Source: Caenorhabditis remanei (taxonomy: Eukaryota; Nematoda; Chromadorea; Rhabditida; Rhabditidae). From it: 64,000 nucleotides of DNA. Location: positions 23,374,001-23,438,000 of the forward strand of contig NC_071331.1 in NCBI RefSeq assembly GCF_010183535.1. The letters are read 5' to 3'. The position numbers and the translations under genes are program-made. Shown in pieces: positions 42,902 to 55,549 of this stretch; position 1 is the stretch's first letter, and every line of letters starts with the position of its first letter. Below the pieces are notes generated by a model. That model was not told where the DNA came from and did no database searches. It saw only the letters and a program-made list of their open reading frames with translations.

Positions 42902-45900
42902 ATGTCCCAATCTATATTCCCTCCGATTAATTTTCTTATTCAAAATTCTGCATTTTTATCCAATTTCGCTGCTCAAAGAGCACTTTCCAATGGACAACCA
43001 TCAGGTACGGTAGGGAGAGGCTGGCGTGTCGTTGGGCGCGATTTTTTTTGATAATCATGGTGAATAATAGCAGAAGAATAAGGAATATTGATATGCACAT
43101 TTTTTGAAACAGTAAAATTTTGGGAGTTTCGGATTTTGAAAATCGGTAATTTTTCTGGCGCGCCTTAGGCGCGGTTTCATTGTTGAAAAAATGCTAAATG
43201 AAGACACATAATGAAGAATTCAGTTTTTCGAGAAATTGTGAAATTTTTGAAACAGTAAGAGATTGAAAAATTGAAAAATTGAAATTTGGTTCACAATTGA
43301 CGCGTTTTGTAGTTTTTGTGGGTTTAACATTTCTTTAAAGCAGTAATTGTATGTCTGGCGCGTTTTTGACGCGTTTAGTCAAATTAAATTGATTATAAAT
43401 TCTGTAAAAATTCTGTAAAATATTTCCAAAAATGGTCCATGATTATTTGTTTCCAATATTTTATACCCAACATTAAAAAATTAAATTTTGTCCAAATTCT
43501 GAAATTTTTGCAACAGTAAAAATGATTTGGGACTTGTAACGGAATTACTGTAAATAAATCTTTAAAATTTAATAATTGTTTTTGAAACAGTGATTGATTT
43601 TCATTTCAAACACACAATACATAGAAAAAATTGACTCTGGAACATTCTGTCTCATAAAAAGTTGAAATTTCTCACATTTGATAGGTTCGTCACTCGCTGC
43701 ACTGGAGAAACTATCAAAAGCGTTCCGTCGACCGGAAATTCAAATCGAAAAAATCGCCACGTCATCATGTATCGATAAGAATAAGGAGAAAGAGAAAAGT
43801 GAGTTTTTTCCTCAATATTTCATAATTGTCAACTTATTTCTTGGCAGTGTCCCAAGTGGTTCCGTCTCGAAATCGATACGGACGACCGTATATATCCGGT
43901 CGGCCACTACTGACATGTGATCGACAGAAAATAGTGGAGTGCTATAAGAAGGGAATGAAGAAGATACATATTGCAAAGCAGTTGGGCATCACTCACAGTT
44001 GTGTTAGTAAGGTTTTGAGGAGGTGGGTTCAGGGGCTTTTTGGGACAGTTTTTTACTGTTTCAATCAAATTCTAAACTTCAAACTTAATTGAGTTGTTAA
44101 TTGAGTGTACACTCTGGGAGTTTTGGTAAAATACTATTTTCACGTTTATTTCAAAGTAATTGTTAAAAAATTTCCAAAATCTTGAAAGTTAATAAGTTTA
44201 GAGATCTTTTCCAAAATATAATTGACATTAATGATGCTTGATAACATTAATACCGATTTCGATGAAATATTTCTGTTTCAGTTTTCAAAGAAAATTTTTT
44301 CAAATTTAGAGCTTCGCTTGATGTGCATGTCATATTTTCTACTAGTCAAAATTTTTTGAACTATTCTACAGTATCCCTTTTTTCTAGATCTCTGTCTATT
44401 CAGGGCTATGTTTCCATTGTACTAATGCCAAAAACTTTGAAACTCCGCCCCTTTTATCTACAGTACCCCTCTTCTCTCCCGATAACTACCAAATGACCCC
44501 CCATAAATCCCGATCATCATCAAGAACATCCAATTTTGTTGGTTTTCCGCTAAATTCAGTGTCGGCAAGGTGCCGCCGGTCCATTCCTAGGGAAAGATCC
44601 TAATCTTTGGAAATTTCTGAACGGGAGGGCCTGGAAATTGATGTGATGATTTATGAGTATAAGTTTTTGTACCGGAAGAACACTAATCTCTAAACTAAAT
44701 CTCCGATGGTTTCGGTTTTTTTGGAATTAGACAAAACGACACACAGATACTCAATTTCTGGTGCTTCAGATAGTCGAAACCACTATTAGAATTTACTGTT
44801 TCAAAAATCATTCGAAAAGTTTCAAACAGATTCATATATTGCTAAGTGAGTTTCCTTTACACTTACTATTTCAAAAATTTCCCTGAACAAAACAAATGGG
44901 AAATCTAGATATTTCAAGAATCACAAACTCAAACTGACTAAAAAATAACAAATGTTCAAAAAATGACAACCAGAGAGCAGCTTGGCATCACTCACAGTTG
45001 TGTTAGTAATGTTTTGAGGAGGTGGGTAGCTAGAATTATTTACTGTTTCAAAAATATTGCAAATGTGGCTGTATGATAAAATAACTGATACGCTAATTAC
45101 TTGCATTCGTATAATATTTGGAAAGCCTAATCCATTGTCTATCTATCTAAAATACTTGTACCCACTTGTTTTTCAACTTTCAATCTTTTAGGGCCCGACC
45201 TTTTCACATTAAATCTAGTTTATATACCTAAGCGGTGTTTATCCTGTTGGAAATCCCTCCCTGTGCATGTTTTTTTCTGTCAAACCCAACTTCCTTTGTT
45301 GTGAAAACAATGTCAGACGGTTAAACCCCTTATTAGTCTTGCCTCTCTCAAATCTTTAGCCAACTGCTATATTTCCCTTCATCTAAAGATAAAGATTTCT
45401 GAAAATCTTATAATTCAGTTTGTCTGCGATTTTAGTGACAAATAGATTTAGACTGTTTCAGACTCCTTTTATCTTCTCAGATACTCTAAGTTCTGATTCT
45501 CATTCTTTTTTGCTCATTTTTCAAACTCCGCCCCTCCTTTCTACAGTACCCCTTCTCTCTCCCCATAATTATCAAATGACCCCCGTTTTGGTAAAATACT
45601 AGTTTCACGTTCATTTCGAAGTTATTGTTTAAAAAATTTCCAAAATCTTGAAAGTTACTAAGTTTAGAGATATTTCTCAATTAAATGTACATATTTTTAC
45701 TGTTCCAGAATATAATTGACATTAATGATGCTTGATAACATTAATACCTATTTCGATGAAATATTTCTGTTTCAGTTTTCAAAGAAAATTTTTCACATTT
45801 AGAGTTTCGCTTGATGTGCATGTTATATTTTCAACTAGTCAAAATTTTTCAAACTATTCTACAGTATCCCTCTTTTCTAGATCTCTGTCTATTCGAGGAT

Positions 45901-47066
45901 ATGTTTCCATTGTACTAATGCCAAAAACTTTCAAACTCCGCTTTTTCTTTCTACAGTACCCCCTCTTCTCTCCCCCATAACTATCAAATGACCCCCCTTA
46001 AATCCCGATAATCATCAAGAACATCCGATTTTGTTGGTTTTCCGCTAAACTCAGTGTCGGCAAAGTGCTGCCGGTCATTTTCAAGGGAAGATCCTAATCT
46101 TTGGCAATTTCTGAACGGGAGGGCATGGAAAATGATGTGATGATTTATGAGTATAGGTTTTCACCGGAAGAACACTAATCTCTAAACTTAATCTCCGATG
46201 GTTTGGGTTTTTTTGAATTAGACAAAACGACACACAGATACTCAATTTGTGACGTCTTGAGTTTCACTGTTTCAAGCAGAAACTAAATGTTTTGAGTTTT
46301 AGTTTAAATTCAGTATGTTAGCAAACCACTGTAATTAGAGCACAATTATTGTCGGGACGCTCAGTCAGGTGATTGGAAGCAATACTTGCGAAAAAGGTCG
46401 GATTTTTTTTCAATTTTAAATATTTTTCACGGTTTCAGAGAATTGATTTAACACAGGCCTCCTGTAGAACATAATACTTCTAGCTTGCTTTTTTCATTAT
46501 AATTGCTACAGCTTCATAGGAAACAAATTTTTATTTAATTTAAACCTGCATTATTCGGAATTGAAATCCGACACCACGAAACACAGACCCCCAATTCTTA
46601 CTGTTTCCAGATACGCTGAAACCGGGGAAATAGTAGCGAAAGCGTGTCGAACAGCGTCTTGTTCATGTCCTGGATCTGCTGAGGAACACGATGTGAGATA
46701 CTGTAAACATCTACAGGATAACACTATCCGACTGTTTTTCTCTATTGAAAAGTGAGTTACTGTTTCAAAATTAACATTTTTTCAGAACTTTTGTTTGTTC
46801 AGTAGTCCATCAGACCGTTTCCAAAATATACAACATTTCTGATTCTTTAAATTTTTTTGATTCTATTACCTACCAAACTTCATATATTATTGCTAAAATT
46901 GGCAGTAATCAAAAACGCGCCAAAGACACCCCAGCCGCCCTAATTTCCAATAATTTCCAATAATTCCAGCATACTCCGTACCGACTCCTCCAATTCTCGG
47001 GTGATATACTTTTCCAAGTGTCCTGAACCTTCTGAACCAATGGAAATAACTACAATTGATCTGTAA
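42902..47066 (+). CDS. NPAX-like paired-domain (PAI only) transcription factor
   Basis: Five exons: 42902-43004, 43685-43798, 43848-44022, 46611-46751 and 46970-47066. Phases agree throughout, giving about 209 residues. The paired N-terminal subdomain spans the exon 3/4 junction: GRPYISGRPLLTCDRQKIVE, then KKIHIAKQLGITHSCVSKVL and RRYAETGEI, the helix-turn-helix that contacts DNA in Pax proteins. No RED subdomain or homeodomain follows, and the protein ends soon after. This PAI-only form is the hallmark of nematode NPAX proteins. C. elegans npax-4 is a possible orthologue (from memory, not checked). Intron 3 is 2.6 kb and holds piRNA cores, repeats and an exon-3 fragment duplication. Confidence 0.8.
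43046..43066 (-). ncRNA. predicted 21U-RNA
   Basis: Core 43105-43112; U at 46; context TATT. In intron 1 of the paired-domain gene, antisense to it. Confidence 0.5.
43524..43544 (-). ncRNA. predicted 21U-RNA
   Basis: Core 43583-43590; U at 46; context TAAT. Confidence 0.5.
44435..44735 (+). repeat. ~280-bp interspersed repeat (ACTCCGCC...ATCTCCGAT), copy 1
   Basis: Landmarks: TACAGTACCCCTCTTCTCTC, TTGGTTTTCCGCTAAATTCA, GATGTGATGATTTATGAGTA. Further copies: 45520-45590 (partial), 45930-46230, 49850-50125, 52560-52840, 57190-57440 and 57835-58060 on plus; 55615-55845 and 56200-56460 on minus; a fragment at 59310-59390. Confidence 0.75.
44843..44863 (+). ncRNA. predicted 21U-RNA
   Basis: Core 44796-44803; U at 47; context TGCT. 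In intron 3 of the paired-domain gene. Confidence 0.5.
44976..45028 (+). pseudogene. Duplicated fragment of paired-domain exon 3
   Basis: Repeats the end of exon 3 (encoding QLGITHSCVS then VLRRW) including its GTGGGT donor, with an AAG to AAT change. No acceptor or open frame upstream, so it looks like an unspliced relic inside intron 3. Confidence 0.7.
45089..45109 (+). ncRNA. predicted 21U-RNA
   Basis: Core 45043-45050; U at 46; context TGAT. Directly follows the duplicated exon fragment. Confidence 0.5.
45930..46230 (+). repeat. ~280-bp interspersed repeat, copy in intron 3
   Basis: Together with its left flank (45590-45930) this duplicates 44140-44735, so the repeat and about 300 bp of neighbouring intron were copied as one unit of nearly 600 bp. 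Confidence 0.7.
46314..46334 (+). ncRNA. predicted 21U-RNA
   Basis: Core 46267-46274; U at 47; context CAGT. Confidence 0.5.
46806..46826 (+). ncRNA. predicted 21U-RNA
   Basis: Core 46760-46767; U at 46; context TAGT. Confidence 0.5.
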
Positions 47067-47232
47067 TTAAAGTATTACTTATTTTTTTAAACACAATTAT
47101 GATGTTTATATGAGTTGGCTCCTATTGCAAAGAATAATAGCATCAGGTCTTACTGTAACTCTTATAATATTTTACTGAAACGGTATTTGTTTTGTATTTT
47201 TGTGTATTTTTGGTGATTGTGCTGTTACTGGT

Positions 47233-47253
47233 GATTTATTAATAAATATAGAA
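47233..47253 (-). ncRNA. predicted 21U-RNA
   Basis: Core 47293-47300; U at 47; context CGCT. Confidence 0.45.
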
Positions 47254-47809
47254 GCGGATGTAATTTTAAGAAAAATTATTTTATAATCCTGTTGAAACAG
47301 TTAAATGGTAAAGATTTTTCAGAGAATCCACGTTTCATTAACCACTGGAAATTTTCAAATAAACATTTTCTAAAAAACTAGAAACAGTGCACTTTTTCTT
47401 CAAAGTTTTACTGTTTCAGTATTTTAAAAAAGTAGTTTGAAGCAGTGTATTTTGCTAATACCCAGCTGGCATCAAATCATTACTTCATTTTCCACCTTAT
47501 TCTTCAAACTGTTTAGTTTTTTTTCTGAATTTTTTAAAATTAAAATAGATGTTGTGTTATAATAAACATATTGAGCATTTTGACCGAGAAGCTGAAGGCT
47601 GGAGCACCTTCAGGCTGGAGCACCTTCACCTTCACAGAGTTTTTTTTTGTTGTTTGAATATAAGAAATATTAGGACTTTCCTTTGTCACTAAACTAACAT
47701 AAATTTGCACAAACAGAACTATCGAAATTTCTAGAAACGGTAATTAAGGGTTGAACAAATACGGTAGAGCATTAACTTTAAAAATTTAAAATTCAAGAAT
47801 TTGAGTTAA

Positions 47810-49614
47810 CTAGGGAAGGTCACCGACTCGGTCTGGAGTTATGGGTCGTGACCTATATCGTTGGAAAGCTGAGAGAACGCTGATTCCAAATATATATTCA
47901 GTTTTTGCCCTCGAGGTCTGGTATTCGAGAAAAACGAGGTCAAAGTTTGAACCCTCTGACAAGTCATTACCTTTCCGACGTGTGTAAAATATCGGCAGCG
48001 TGGTGTAGGCGGTAAAGTCTGTCTCACTTTTTCAAGATTTGGATAATGTTTTATTGATTTTCATGTGAAAATAACTACTTTTTAAACAATTTGTTTTTCA
48101 AAAATTTGCCCATCATTTGATGGTCGAGCAGTGGTGAAGTACTCGGAAAATTTTTCTCGTCTTTTTTGTTTCAAATAGTTTATATTTACACAGGAATCAA
48201 TAAAACATTATCCAAATCTTGAAAAAGTGAGACAGACTTTCTCAGAGAATCATAAAAGTTCATTTTAAAAAAATGCAAAAAAAGTTTGGCGTGGCCGGGG
48301 ACCGAACCCACACCCTTCTCCATGCCGCACTGCCTCCACAGGTGGTTCGCGATGGATGCTATATGGGGCATATTCAAAATGGAAGCATATAACCTCCCAT
48401 GTGCTCGCATAAAACGATGTGCTTCGCGCGCGGAAGTGATATGCTTCGAGGCGTGGTGCTTGTGGCACGGATCCTGCGTGCTTCCATATAGCTCGCATAT
48501 AGGATCCATGTTTTCACCGTAAACCTGAAACTTGTAACGACACTCCGCCATTACACCTTGGCGTGTTGTTTATCGTAATTGAAGCTGCAATTTTTTCAAA
48601 GACATTTTCATAATTTTCTCCGTTTTCGAAGATTTTCATGCACTTTTTGCAAAATTTTGCTGAAAACAAATTACGACTATATAAAAATTAATTTTTAATT
48701 AATATCCGAAAAAGTATCATTTTAATTTTCAAGCTGAATCGCGATTTTTTTTAGGAAAAGCTTAATGAAATGAAATGATAAAGTTATCTTATTCCATGAA
48801 AGTAAGAGCGTCTTTTTTCTTACTTCGGATTGGCTATAATAATTATTTTTAGATGGAAAAAGGTAAGACGGTAAGTTTTTTTTCAAGACGAAGTAAGAAA
48901 AGTAAGAAGCTCATCACTGTGCCAGACGGCTTTCGGATAGCATTCATTTCATTGATTAGCTGATTTAAACTTTTTTGATTCATTGATTGATTTCTGTTTT
49001 TCGGTAAGAAATAGAATGAAAGAAAAAGGAATAAAAATAAGTTATAGCTTTCTGTGCTTTTTCGAAAACTATTCGTGTTTTTGTTTCTGAAAGTATAGTC
49101 GTAATTTGTTTTCAATGAAAACTGAAAACGGAGAAAATGAATATGTCATAAAGAATAGAGCTGAACAGACTCGGAATGGAATAGCAAAGTAGCAACACAT
49201 TATAATGGGTGGAATTAGTGGGCGAGGGCATCGTACGAGCTGTCGGTAGACATGATAAACGGCAAGAATAGCACGGATCGCGCGTGGGTCATATATGCTT
49301 CGCATGCTTCCATATACCAGGCATATAACTAGCACATAAGTTTCCTATGGCTCCCATATTCGACACCGCGCGAACGCACAATGCTTCCATCGCGAACCAC
49401 CTGTGTCACTACCGCCTACACCACGCTGCCGATATTTTACACACGTCGGAAAGGTAATGACTTGTCAGAGGGTTCAAACTTTGATCTCGTTTTTCTCGAA
49501 TACCAGACCTCGAGGGCAAAAACTGAATATATATTTGGAATCAGCGTTCTCTCAGCTTTCCAACGATATAGGTCACGACCCATAACTCCAGACCGAGTCG
49601 GTGACCTTCCCTAG
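47810..49614. mobile_element. PIF/Harbinger-like nonautonomous element
   Basis: About 205-bp inverted ends starting CTAGGGAAGGTCACC. Flanked by the 3-bp repeat TAA (47807-47809, 49615-49617). Copy B of the tandem duplication preserves the empty site (GTTAAGTTC near 52338). A 3-bp TWA duplication is typical of PIF/Harbinger. The 121-codon minus-strand frame at 48186-48551 shows no transposase motif. Confidence 0.8.
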
Positions 49615-51010
49615 TAAGTTCAAAAATAAAATGGATAGCAGAGTCGCGAGTAGCATAACTTGAGGCAACGGAAACATACAAACATACATTGCTTTTTAGA
49701 AATTAAAATGTTTTGAGACAGTAAAAACATTTTGCAATCATGTCATAGCTCTAATAGTGACTGACAATAAGTTCTGGAAAATTTCCACTCAGTACAGATA
49801 TTACTGTTTCAGAATTCTTTCATCTGAATTTAAGCAAACAATACTTTGAAACTCCGCCTTCTTTTCTACAGTACCCCCTCTTCTCTCCCCCATAACTATC
49901 AAATGACCCCCCTTAAATCCCGATAATCATCAAGAACATCCGATTTTGTTGGTTTTCCGCTAAATTCAGTGTCGGCAAGGTGCCGCCGGTCCATTTCTTG
50001 GGGAACATCCTAATCTTTGGAAATTTCTAAACGGGAGGCATGGAAAATGATGTGATGATTTATGAGTATGGCTTTTCACCGGAAGAACGCATATCTCTAG
50101 ATTGAATCTCCGATAGCTTGGATTTTTCTGAAAAATGAAAAATTTAAATTATTTAAAAACATAGTTGATTGCTTCATAATATCAGGCAAATCTGACGTCT
50201 TAAGTTTTACTGTTTCAAAATTGAACTAAATGTTTAGAGTTTCCATATAATTTTGAAGAATAAAAACTGTTTAATTGATAGAAGCTAATAAAACTCGATT
50301 TTTCTATTTGCGAACATTTATTAGGGTTTCAGTAAAATGATTTAACAAAGGCCCGCAGGACATAAATGTTTTGATAATTTTTGGGTTTTTAGTACCTAGT
50401 CAATTTTATATATTTTTAATTTTTATTATTCCCCATCTAGTATATTTTCACATTTTCAGCATGCTATTCTGTACAGAATGATACATTTATCTGATTATGC
50501 TAAAATTCTTGAAACGGTAGACAATTATTATACTTTTGATCATAACATCAATTTCCAAATTTAACCACCATACTTTGGGATTTCTCTGAAACAGGAAGCA
50601 AAAACCTCAAATTTAAAAAAAATTGAAAAAAAAGGAGAAATGTTTTAGTAAATTGGGATACATTGACATTTTAATGGTTCTAGCGTTATGCTGTTTCAAA
50701 AATTCAAAAAAAAAATCTGAAAATTAATCGAGAAGATATACAAACTAACCGTAAAATTCAGTCGCTAAGTTTTTGAAATTTTGAAACAGTAAGTAAGAAT
50801 TTTTAGCTTTTTTCATACTTTTACTCACCTGTCATATTTCAGAACAAAAAGTGTTAAAATTAAATTGAAATAACAACTTTCATTTTTCTGAATTCGAGAT
50901 ATTTGGAGTTTGCGAATACTAAAAAACAAATTATAATAGTTCTGTACTTTGAACCGTTTCAGTACTTTGTCCGCCCTTTAAAGCTCAAATTTTCGTGTTC
51001 AGAAATAAAA

Positions 51011-51196
51011 ATGTCTCAAAAAATTACTACTGTTTCAACAGATTCTCAAGAAGTTTGCAAATTGAATGAACAGGGCTCCCGCCGTTCTATTTCAAAACAG
51101 GAATTTGAGCAGATAATGTGTTATAAAAACTGGAAATCCGGCTGGTCACGGACAAGTAGGATTAAAACCAACAAAAATAACTATTATTTACAATAA
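51011..51196 (+). CDS. 61-aa protein of unknown function, copy A
   Basis: Starts MSQKITTVSTDSQEVC, basic C-terminal half (SRTSRIKTNKNNYYLQ), no membrane segment or known domain. A TTCGTGTTCAG site 8 bp before the ATG looks like a trans-splice acceptor. Copy B encodes an identical protein. The first third overlaps a chance or embedded Ruby core at 51030. Confidence 0.55.
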   Translation: MSQKITTVSTDSQEVCKLNEQGSRRSISKQEFEQIMCYKNWKSGWSRTSRIKTNKNNYYLQ

Positions 51197-51724
51197 CACA
51201 ACACTGTATAATAAGTCATCATGGTACAATAAGAACTAGTCCCATATACAGTAGCGATCATAGGTGAGTACACCTGCATACTTTCATATGTATCTCAGCT
51301 GAAATAAGTCCGTTTTGCACAAACTTTTTTTTCAAAGATAGCTGAAACATTCAGCAATACGAAAATTAGTTTTTTGAAATAGTTCCAATTTTGATTTTCT
51401 TTGATAATCGATTTTTCCTGATCGTGATTTGAAAATCCGAAAAAAAACTTTTTATTTTTCTCTTGGAGTTATTGAGTTTTTGATGTCAAAATGTTGCAAA
51501 ACACTTAAATAAACAAAAAATTATGTTAAATCGGCATTCTACTTTTTGAGCATCGTGCCACAGCTCCAGAAGTCAAAAGTGGCGTGTTCGGGCAAATCAT
51601 CATAACTCATCAAAAAATGTTCCAAATTAATTGAAATATGTACCAAAAGATGTGTCTTGAGCTTTTCTACAAACAAACCTTAAAAAGTTTTAATTTTCAA
51701 AAAAATTATTTTTCTAATTTTTTT

Positions 51725-51935
51725 CACTCAAAAATTTTTTGATTCCCATTTTTTTCCTAATTTCCGATATTTTCTGGCTATAAAACGAGCATAACTCTCA
51801 CAGACTGGATACAAAGTGTTTTTCCACACATGATCAAACACATTTCTGCATTCTTTCATTGTTTTACAGCCAGAAAATATCGGAAATTAGGAAAAAATGG
51901 GAATCAAAAAATTTTCGTTTTAAAATTCTCGATAA
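51725..51935. repeat. Imperfect foldback repeat
   Basis: Inverted arms around TTTCCGATATTTTCTGGCT at about 51732-51782 and 51869-51921, with roughly 85 bp between. No target duplication identified. Confidence 0.65.
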
Positions 51936-53480
51936 ATTAACCACTGGAAAAGTTTACTGTTTCAGTATTTTAAAAAAGTAGTTTGAAGCAGTGTATTTTG
52001 CTAATACCCAGCTGGCATCAAATCATTACTTCATTTTCCACATTATTTTTCAAACTGTTTATTTTTTTCACCAAACTAATTTGTATTTAAAAAAAATTTG
52101 TGCAATAATAAAAATATTGAGTATTTTGATCGACAAACAGAAGTCTGGAGCACCTTCACCGCGTTTTAGAGTTTTTTGTTGTTGTTTGAATATAAGAAAT
52201 ATTAGGACTTTCCTTTGTCACTAAACTAACATAAATTTGCACACACAGAACTATCGAAATTTCTAGAAACGGTCATGAAGGGTTGAACAAATACGGTAGA
52301 GCTTTAACTTTAAAAATTTGAAATTCAAGCATTTAAGTTAAGTTCAAAAATAAAATGGATAGCAGAGTCGCGAGTAGCATAACTTGAAGCAACGGAAACA
52401 TACATTGCTTTTTAGAAATTAAAATTTTTTGAAACAGTAAAAACATTTTGCAATCATGTCATAGCTCTAATAGTGACTGACAATAAGTTCTGGAAAATTT
52501 CCACTCAGTACAGATATTACTGTTTCAGAATTCTTTCATCTGAATTTAAGCAAACAATACTTTGAAACTCCGCCTTCTTTTCTACAGTACCCCCTCTTCT
52601 CTCCCCCATAACTATCAAATGACCCCCCATAAATCCCGATAATCATCAAGAACATCCGATTTTGTTGGTTTTCCGCTAAATTCAGTGTCGGCAAGGTGCC
52701 GCCGGTCGATTCCAAGGGGAAGATCCTAATCTTTGAAAATTTCTGAACGGGAGGCATGGAAAATGATGTGATGATTTATGAGTATGGCTTTTCACCGGAA
52801 GAACGCATATCTCTAGATTGAATCTCCGATAGCTTGGATTTTTCTGAAAAATGAAACATTTCAATTATTTAAAAACATAGTTGATTGCTTCATAATATCA
52901 GGCAAATCTGATGTCTTAAGTTTTACTGTTTCAAAATTGAACTAAATGTTTTGAGTTTCCATATAATTTTGAAGAATAAAAACTGTTTAATTGATAGAAG
53001 CAAATAAAACTCGATTTTTCTATTTGCGAACATTTATTAGGGTTTCAGTAAAATGATTTAACAAAGGCCCGCAGGACATAAATGTTTTGATAATTTTTTG
53101 GTTTTTAGTACCTAGTCAATTTTATATATTTTTAATTTTTATTATTCCCCATCTAGTATATTTTCACATTTTCAGCATGCTATTCTGTACAGAATGATAC
53201 ATTTATCTGATTATGCTACTATAAAATTCTTGAAACGGTAGACAATTATTATACTTTTGATCATAACATCAATTTCCAAATTTAACCACCATACTTTGGG
53301 ATTTCTCTGAAACAGGAAGCAAAAACCTCAAATTTTAAAAAAATTGAAAAAAAAGGAGAAATGTTTTAGTAAATTGGGATACATTGACATTTTAATGGTT
53401 CTAGCGTTATGCTGTTTCAAAAATTCAAAAAAAAAATCTGAAAATTAATCGAGAAGATATACAAACTAACCGTAAAATTC

Positions 53481-54208
53481 TGTCGTCCTCTACTGGAATA
53501 TGGAACTGTGGTCACATCACCTATACAGAAGGAGAATATCATAATGCTGGAATCAGTCCAGAAATCTTTTATATTCAGAGTTTATAAGAAATTCAAAATG
53601 TCGTATTCATCGTATTTCGAGGCTCTTGAAGAATGTGATCTAAAATCACTGGAACATCGAAGACTATGTATTGATTTGATCTTCACCTATAAACTGATGG
53701 TTACCAAGGAAATTATTATTGATGATCCTATATTCGAATTTTTGGATCATTCAAGACTGAGGCGGCATAGATATTATCTCAAATCTCTAACTACGAACTC
53801 GAATAAATTATCTTCTCAAATACTCTCTAATAGAGTTCTCCGTTGTTGGAATTCTTTATCAGAATTGGTGTTTCCGGTTAAACCGAGCACAGCTGTCTTT
53901 AAGAGCAGAATATGCAAATATGATCTCAATCATTTCCTGTCATTAAACCCAACAAATTATTAACTTTACTTTACCTCCTATGGATAGTGGAGCTAATCTC
54001 GAGGTAGCAGAAAGTGCAGAAAACTATTTTTTCTTTATTAAAAAGTAGTTTTTTGCTTTTTTTTTGCTACCGCTAGAATAGGCCCATTATCATTATGTAT
54101 GTATTCTTTCTCTTTTTACTAACCATCTCTTACATGTAAATTCAAAAACCATTCCATTTTCTCATGTCAGTGGTTTCCGCCCTTTGAAGAAATAAATAAA
54201 TTAAATTA
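53481..54208 (+). mobile_element. 5'-truncated LINE (CR1/L2-like) 3' end
   Basis: Encodes the C-terminal thumb/connection of a non-LTR reverse transcriptase: RPLLEYGTVVTSPI, then LESVQKSFIFRVY, LEHRRLCIDLIFTYKLM and NRVLRCWNSL, ending NPTNY-stop at 53963. The 3' tail is AAATAAATAAATTAAATTAA. The catalytic palm is absent. Copy A (50755-50770) shows the uninterrupted site. Confidence 0.8.
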
Positions 54209-54458
54209 AATGTTAAGTTTTTGAAATTTTGAAACAGTAAGTAAGAATTTTTAGCTTTTTTCATACTTTTACTCACCTGTCATATTTCAGAACAAAACGT
54301 GTTAAAAATAAATTGAAATAACAATTTTCATTTTTCTGAATTCGAGATATTTGGAGTTTGCGAATACTAAAAAACAAATTATAATAGTTCTGTACTTTGA
54401 ACCGTTTCAGTACTTTGTCCGCCCTTTAAAGTTCAAATTTTCGTGTTCAGAAATAAAA

Positions 54459-54644
54459 ATGTCTCAAAAAATTACAACTGTTTCAACAGATTCTCAAGAA
54501 GTTTGCAAATTGAATGAACAGGGCTCCCGCCGTTCTATTTCAAAACAGGAATTTGAGCAGATTATGTGTTATAAAAACTGGAAATCCGGATGGTCACGGA
54601 CAAGTAGGATTAAAACCAACAAAAATAACTATTATTTACAATAA
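54459..54644 (+). CDS. 61-aa protein of unknown function, copy B
   Basis: Three nucleotide differences from copy A, all silent (ACT/ACA, ATA/ATT, GGC/GGA). The same AG site lies 8 bp before the ATG. Confidence 0.55.
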   Translation: MSQKITTVSTDSQEVCKLNEQGSRRSISKQEFEQIMCYKNWKSGWSRTSRIKTNKNNYYLQ

Positions 54645-55210
54645 CACAACACTGTATAATAAGTCATCTTGGTACAATAAGAACTAGTCCCATATATATA
54701 TCCCTTCTCTCGACCAAATTCCAGATTTCCAGTCTCATTATCCGTCACCAACGTCTAGATAATCGTTTAACATATTTCGCGATTGGGGAAATAGAGTATA
54801 ATTATTAGTGTCTCCTCAAAGACAAATTACTGTACACAATCCGAGCAACTATAAAGAAAAACTTTGAAACTGTGATATTTTTAATTTTTATGTAATTATT
54901 TTTCTCTGTTTCAAGATTTATTATGAGTTTTCCAATTCGACATTATTTTCAAGGCATTAATACGCTAACTGAAATCAATATATACTTTCCTGATTATTCT
55001 TTTGTACCTTCTTAAAAATTTGACTAAAATTAAAGAAAATAATTTTTCAAGAAATATTCAAATAGAACGCTTGAAAAATATAAATCCATTATTAACCATT
55101 CGTTTTGTTATTACCTTTAAACGAGGTATTTTACAGAATCCATGAAAACCATTATTAACATTTTCTGTTTCAAAACTTTCAAAAAATATTGTCTCACCTA
55201 AAATATATAA

Positions 55211-55231
55211 TCTCATCATCACGCTGATAAA
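55211..55231 (+). ncRNA. predicted 21U-RNA
   Basis: Core 55165-55172; U at 46; context TAAT. Confidence 0.45.
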
Positions 55232-55549
55232 CAAAATGAGTTCCCTCGCAATCGGCGTTCAGTTACTCTTTCTTGAATCACCTTATCGCCACCAACTCGG
55301 TTTTTTCCAATGTTTTTGTCAGTGTCTGTTCGATTTCCACCCGTCGAAAACCGTCCAAATCGAAGAGCACCTCGCGACCGTCATCTGGACAAAAACGTTG
55401 GTTTTTCGAGCGATTTTTAGTCTAAAACTCATTCAGATAAGCTACAGGAGAACAATCAGAAAACAAGTAATTTCCTGAAAACAAAATATTGAGAAACTAT
55501 ATCTGTTTCAAAATTTCATAAAGTTTCAACCGGTTTTCAAGTAAAATGA

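Larger units (their letters stand above)
40566..47480. other. piRNA cluster, segment D, within and around the paired-domain gene
   Basis: Minus cores start at 40975, 41035, 41076, 42057, 43105, 43248, 43583 and 47293. Plus cores start at 41331, 42468, 44056, 44273, 44796, 45043, 45453, 45767, 46267, 46760 and 47411. Several lie inside introns of the paired-domain gene. The stretch 41.4-42.9 kb upstream of that gene holds a MITE copy, poly-C and (ATT)n tracts, and no other gene I can recognise. Confidence 0.75.
47337..51240 (+). repeat. Tandem duplication, copy A (interrupted)
   Basis: 47337-47809 plus 49615-51240 match copy B (51936-52343 plus 52343-53480 and 54209-54690). Copy A is split by the element 47810-49614. 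Confidence 0.85.
51936..54690 (+). repeat. Tandem duplication, copy B (interrupted)
   Basis: Partner of copy A. Contains the empty site of the Harbinger-like element but is itself split by a LINE fragment at 53481-54208. Confidence 0.85.

Noticed and set aside
48186..48551. 121-codon minus-strand frame in the Harbinger-like element, as a possible transposase
   Set aside because: Too short, and no DDE or Myb-like motif is visible.
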